Shown here piece by piece: positions 60,831-64,000 of a DNA stretch of 64,000 bases (positions within the stretch are counted from its first letter, which is position 1; each line of letters opens with the position of its first letter). This DNA is from Lethocerus indicus (lineage: Eukaryota; Arthropoda; Insecta; Hemiptera; Belostomatidae): NCBI GenBank assembly GCA_019843655.1, contig JACDQD010000005.1, positions 2,197,575-2,261,574 on the forward strand. Reading direction: 5' to 3'. The position numbers were made by a program, and so were the translations under genes. The notes below the pieces were generated by a model. It did not search any database, was not told where the DNA came from, and saw nothing but the letters and a program-made list of their open reading frames with translations.

Positions 60831-60831
<1 letters not shown>

Positions 60832-60870
<39 letters not shown>
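60832..60870. repeat. (GT)n microsatellite
   Basis: About 19 GT units. Confidence 0.95.
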
Positions 60871-60871
<1 letters not shown>

Positions 60872-61019
60872 ATGTGTGTGACCCAGTTGCTGTTTTTGTC
60901 CGGATAACGCACTACGCCCCTTTTGGACAAGTGGACGGCCTTCCCGGTCACGTTTCTCCGGCTCGTCGACGTTTCGAAACTCCACACTTATCCGAATTGT
61001 TTTTTCTTTTTAGCGGCCC

Positions 61020-61240
61020 CCGCTGAGTCTGTTTAGATACAAATCGCATGCAGATTAGGCCCAGAAGGACGCAGTGTCAGAGCGACCGCTCTTTTACGGA
61101 TTCGTAACGGGCCCAATACGTCGCCGTTTCAAATATAATAGCGTCCTGCCTTCGATGGCAAGTTTGGGAACGCGATACGGATCGCGTTACGATCGGTATG
61201 CATACCAATTTAATTAATTATCAAGAATGAATGGGCCCGT
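61020..61240. promoter_or_regulatory. Candidate conserved regulatory element with palindromes (speculative)
   Basis: AACGCGAT-ACGG-ATCGCGTT (61169-61188) is a perfect 8-bp stem. Six bases after it lies GGTATGCATACC (61195-61206), a perfect 12-bp palindrome, followed by AATTTAATTAATTATC. CpG-rich, with no coding signal. Confidence 0.3.
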
Positions 61241-62524
61241 CCGAAATGCTTGACTAACCTCAAGCACATTCACCGTATGAGTATATGACTCTTATAGATA
61301 CTCAGTTCAGGCGAAATAATTTATAAATGAATAGTAATGGCGTGAAAACCAACAATCCTTAAAGTAATAAACTAACTCTCTTCTCACCATGCCACTACAT
61401 GCCCAATGGGCTTCCAGTCATTCTTACTCTTCTTTATGGCTGTCGGATTTCATTAATTTTCGATTTTGTCCGGTCATATATGAGGCTAGGGCATTTGAGA
61501 ATAATAGCCAAGTTACAATATTCCGAAAAAACAAAAAATATTACAATATATTGTAAAACAAAACAGAAAAATAGCCCGACGGGATCGGACTCAACAATGC
61601 TACCGAATGCAAAGCGGCTATGAACGATTGCGCTGTACAAATGCTACCGAGCCAACAATACGGGCCAGAAAAGAATGTTCTGTTGTTGCAGCCAACAATG
61701 CCGACATTTTTTGTCAATATTCGATTTGCAAAAAAATCAATGAAATTGCAATTGCCCAATGTGGTTTCGTAAACCCGACACAATTCTGCATCTCTCGGGT
61801 TCAACATACTCGATTCGGTAATCGAAAAACATTCCTAGAGTTTTAATATATTTAAAAGCTTACTATACGACCAAAGAAGCGAGCAGCGGTACCACAAGAG
61901 TTTCGATATTCCAAATTCTCCCGAACCCCCGACTGTTTGCCACGTGTTTCATATATTACAGTTTGAAGTACATACATCGGAAACATACGAGTGCGTGTGC
62001 ACATCGGAATGTATATCGGAGGAAATATCGGCGACTTGTGAGGACGTATCCGAAAACGGGCGGAAAGTGCGCGGCCGAGCCTTTTTTGTCCGGCGACTGA
62101 AAACTGAGCACAACTTCCGACAGAAAAATCATATTACCTGAGCCGGAAGTTGCTGCAGGGCGACTTCCCTGAAAAATTATAGGCTTCTTCCGAGGCCCGA
62201 GGCCAGCGCCTTATTCGGCGGTCCTTCGTTTTTCAATCGTCAGAATGAACACATTCAAGATTTAAACATTGTAAAAGAAAGCGCAATTTCGTACAGATGA
62301 ATTTACGAGGGAATGATGTCAGGATCTTTCATAAATGTCTTCGCCATATACAGTGTTATAAAAAAACAACTATTACAAACAGACATCGTGCTATTAATCA
62401 TGCGATCTCTGTTGGGTAAATTATTGACATTTGTATTGATTGCATCTAACCATTTTTATTTTAAATTGTTCGAGAGTTTCCCGCAGGTTTCGGAATTTTT
62501 CCACTCCTGCTTTTCCCCTAATTA
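61241..62524. other. No gene seen
   Basis: AT-rich. A CpG patch at 61990-62100 lies in a Ser/Glu/Cys-rich 65-codon frame without a domain. Confidence 0.4.
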
Positions 62525-62525
62525 C

Positions 62526-62612
62526 ATCCTAGACCGGTTTCCGTTTCCGGCTGGTGGGTGGGTCAATAGTATTCTGTCGCTATAACTGTGAAATCGAGCT
62601 TACGTCAGACGA
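62526..62612 (-). mobile_element. Hammerhead repeat remnant with element flank
   Basis: CCTAGACCGGTTTCCG is the inverted 3' half of the motif. GTATTCTGTCGCTATAACTG and GCTTACGTCAGAC follow, matching 19601-19620 and, inverted, 63518-63560. Confidence 0.5.
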
Positions 62613-62665
62613 CGTTACAAGTTTACTCATCGTTACTAACCGATTATTACTAAGTAGAATAGAAC

Positions 62666-62692
62666 CCGACCGGTCTATCGCAAGACCGAGAG
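62666..62692 (+). mobile_element. Hammerhead repeat remnant
   Basis: GACCGGTCTATCGCAAGACCGAGA resembles the family's ACCGGTCTAGCAAAAGACC. With the inverted remnant at 62526 it would form another decayed palindrome. Confidence 0.35.
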
Positions 62693-63517
62693 TGCGTCAG
62701 AACATGACACGTGTGCCCATTCCGGAAATACCGAATATAATACTGTGCCCGGTCTATTTCAGCAATGGTTCAGCGATCTAAAGAAAAAGTAGTATTTCTT
62801 GGATCCGGAACACGAATATTTTAAATCTGCCCCGGGCGTTTGCCAACTTCCGCTGTGTATTACTTCGCCGACATTACCAGTTGAGTTTGTAATGAAGAGT
62901 TATTATTGCGGTAATAAACGCTGACGGGATAGGCCGGCGTAAGTATGACATCAACCGAACGGCATTACCGATTCCGAAGAAAACTTATTGTTTCAAAAAT
63001 CGGATTCTTAAAACCCGCATATTTGCAACAATTATTACTCAAACTGTTAATATATTTTTCGAATGGAATAAAAGTCGAAAACGTTTACCAATAAACAAAT
63101 ATTAATATACAATATACCTTTCTCTTGAAAAAAAGAGACTGCATCTTTTTCAGTCCTAGTTAAATCCCAGATTTTCATCTTTTTTTTTACAAAAATCAAG
63201 AAAAAAAAGGAAAACGTGCTTTGTTTTGAATGAATTCAGAGAATAGAGTACATGGCCCCAAACGAGTATTCCCCTTATGATTGTAAGAAATTTGGCGGAA
63301 TTCTACATTATTTGGCGATTTTTCGCTTGCGACCGGCTAACGGAAAAGTATCATTTTTTCTCTAATTTTTTTACCACAGTTTTTAGGCCTATATAGACAC
63401 ACATAGGATATCTGTCGATAAGATCATTAATTCGACAAAATTGCTGCATTATTCGGCCTCCCTCCACTGTCTGGATCCTAATCGTTTTTAGTTAAATTGC
63501 AATAGTAGTGCCCGAAG
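62693..63517. other. No gene seen
   Basis: CGGCGTAAGTATGACATCAACCG at 62937 weakly resembles the flank block at 63521. Otherwise AT-rich. Confidence 0.4.
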
Positions 63518-63592
63518 TCTGACGTAAGCATGACTTCAATGTGATACCGACAGAATAGTACTGACGGTAGGGTGAAGCTGAAACCAGTCAAC
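63518..63592 (+). mobile_element. Diverged hammerhead repeat with element flank
   Basis: GTCTGACGTAAGC and ATACCGACAGAATAGTA, then CTGACGG (63561), a degenerate stem and GAAACCAGTC (63580-63589). The flank is the inverted match of 62560-62612. The core A9 is changed, so it is probably inactive. Confidence 0.45.
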
Positions 63593-64000
63593 ACCGGCAA
63601 CAAGCTTGCTGTATGCATTTCAATTGTTTTGGCGGCGTTAAAATGTTTGGATAAGCTTTTAAAGTATACATTTATCCAATCATTCTGGCTCATTAAAAAA
63701 AATTATTGAAGTTTTAAAAATGGGACCAAGAATGGAGAGGAGAAGAAAATAGGATAATAAATATCGAATGTCGGTTGGAGAAATTTCCTGAGAGGACAGC
63801 TCGGCGGCTCCTTAATACTCTGCTTCCTGGATCTACTCCTTTAGAACTATACCATTAGCAGCTCGGACTACAACGTCCGCCCGTTGGGAATAATCTTCAA
63901 GGTGCATTTCTCCTAGTTTCCGAACATGCTTTTCTCCTCGTTTCCGAGTAAGAGCAGCCCGTCCTGCCACATCGTTCTATGGGGGGGGGCGTTCTGGAGG
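63593..64000. other. No gene seen
   Basis: No coding or repeat signal. A run of nine G lies at 63980-63988. Confidence 0.45.

Noticed and set aside
1..64000. tRNA, rRNA, CRISPR arrays and viral genes
   Set aside because: No GGTTCGA-type B boxes in cloverleaf context, no conserved rRNA stretches, no spaced direct-repeat arrays and no viral protein motifs were seen.

Overview
This window looks like 64 kb of non-coding arthropod DNA, most likely insect. The evidence is its transposon content: a Tc1/mariner relic with a 'PPRSPDLTPLDFYLW' transposase tail, three decayed jockey-like reverse-transcriptase tails, and many copies of a short hammerhead-ribozyme repeat of the kind associated with Penelope-like elements. 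The background is AT-rich and carries long (TA)n, (GA)n, (CA)n and (GT)n tracts. I found no convincing cellular protein-coding gene, tRNA, rRNA or CRISPR array. Every long open frame reads through a simple repeat, a transposon relic or compositionally biased DNA.

The lack of genes has a possible explanation. At 31750/31751 and 48503/48504 there is a strong pyrimidine tract and CAG followed directly by a consensus 5' splice site (GTAAGT, GTGAGT). This is the layout of zero-length recursive splice sites (ratchet points), which subdivide very long introns. Each is followed by a second 5' splice site 44 or 63 bases downstream, as in a recursive-splicing exon. No comparable site was found on the minus strand. 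I infer that much of the window lies inside a giant intron of a plus-strand gene whose exons are outside it.

Layout. 1-12.6 kb: simple repeats, two minus-strand jockey relics (4.2 and 10.3 kb), hammerhead remnants (5.9, 6.8 kb, perhaps 3.2 kb). 12.6-23 kb: four copies of an unidentified dispersed repeat (R1), a 1.3 kb inverted-repeat composite holding opposed hammerhead motifs (16.2-17.5 kb), and a third jockey relic (20.3 kb). 23-32 kb: AT-rich DNA with a small degenerate repeat (R2) and the first ratchet site. 32.7-38.8 kb: two further hammerhead palindromes, one with the most intact ribozyme core in the window, plus GC-rich palindromic patches. 38.8-54.7 kb: CpG-rich patches that may be regulatory and the second ratchet site. 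54.7-55.2 kb: a 518-bp internally deleted mariner element with TA duplications. 55-64 kb: palindrome-rich putative regulatory DNA and more hammerhead remnants.

The strongest leads are the pair of ratchet sites and the hammerhead family, especially the copy at 32826-32865, where a three-base insertion could turn a dimer-only ribozyme into one able to fold as a monomer. Candidate regulatory patches are inferred only from base composition, palindromes and homeodomain-like words; they need cross-species alignment.
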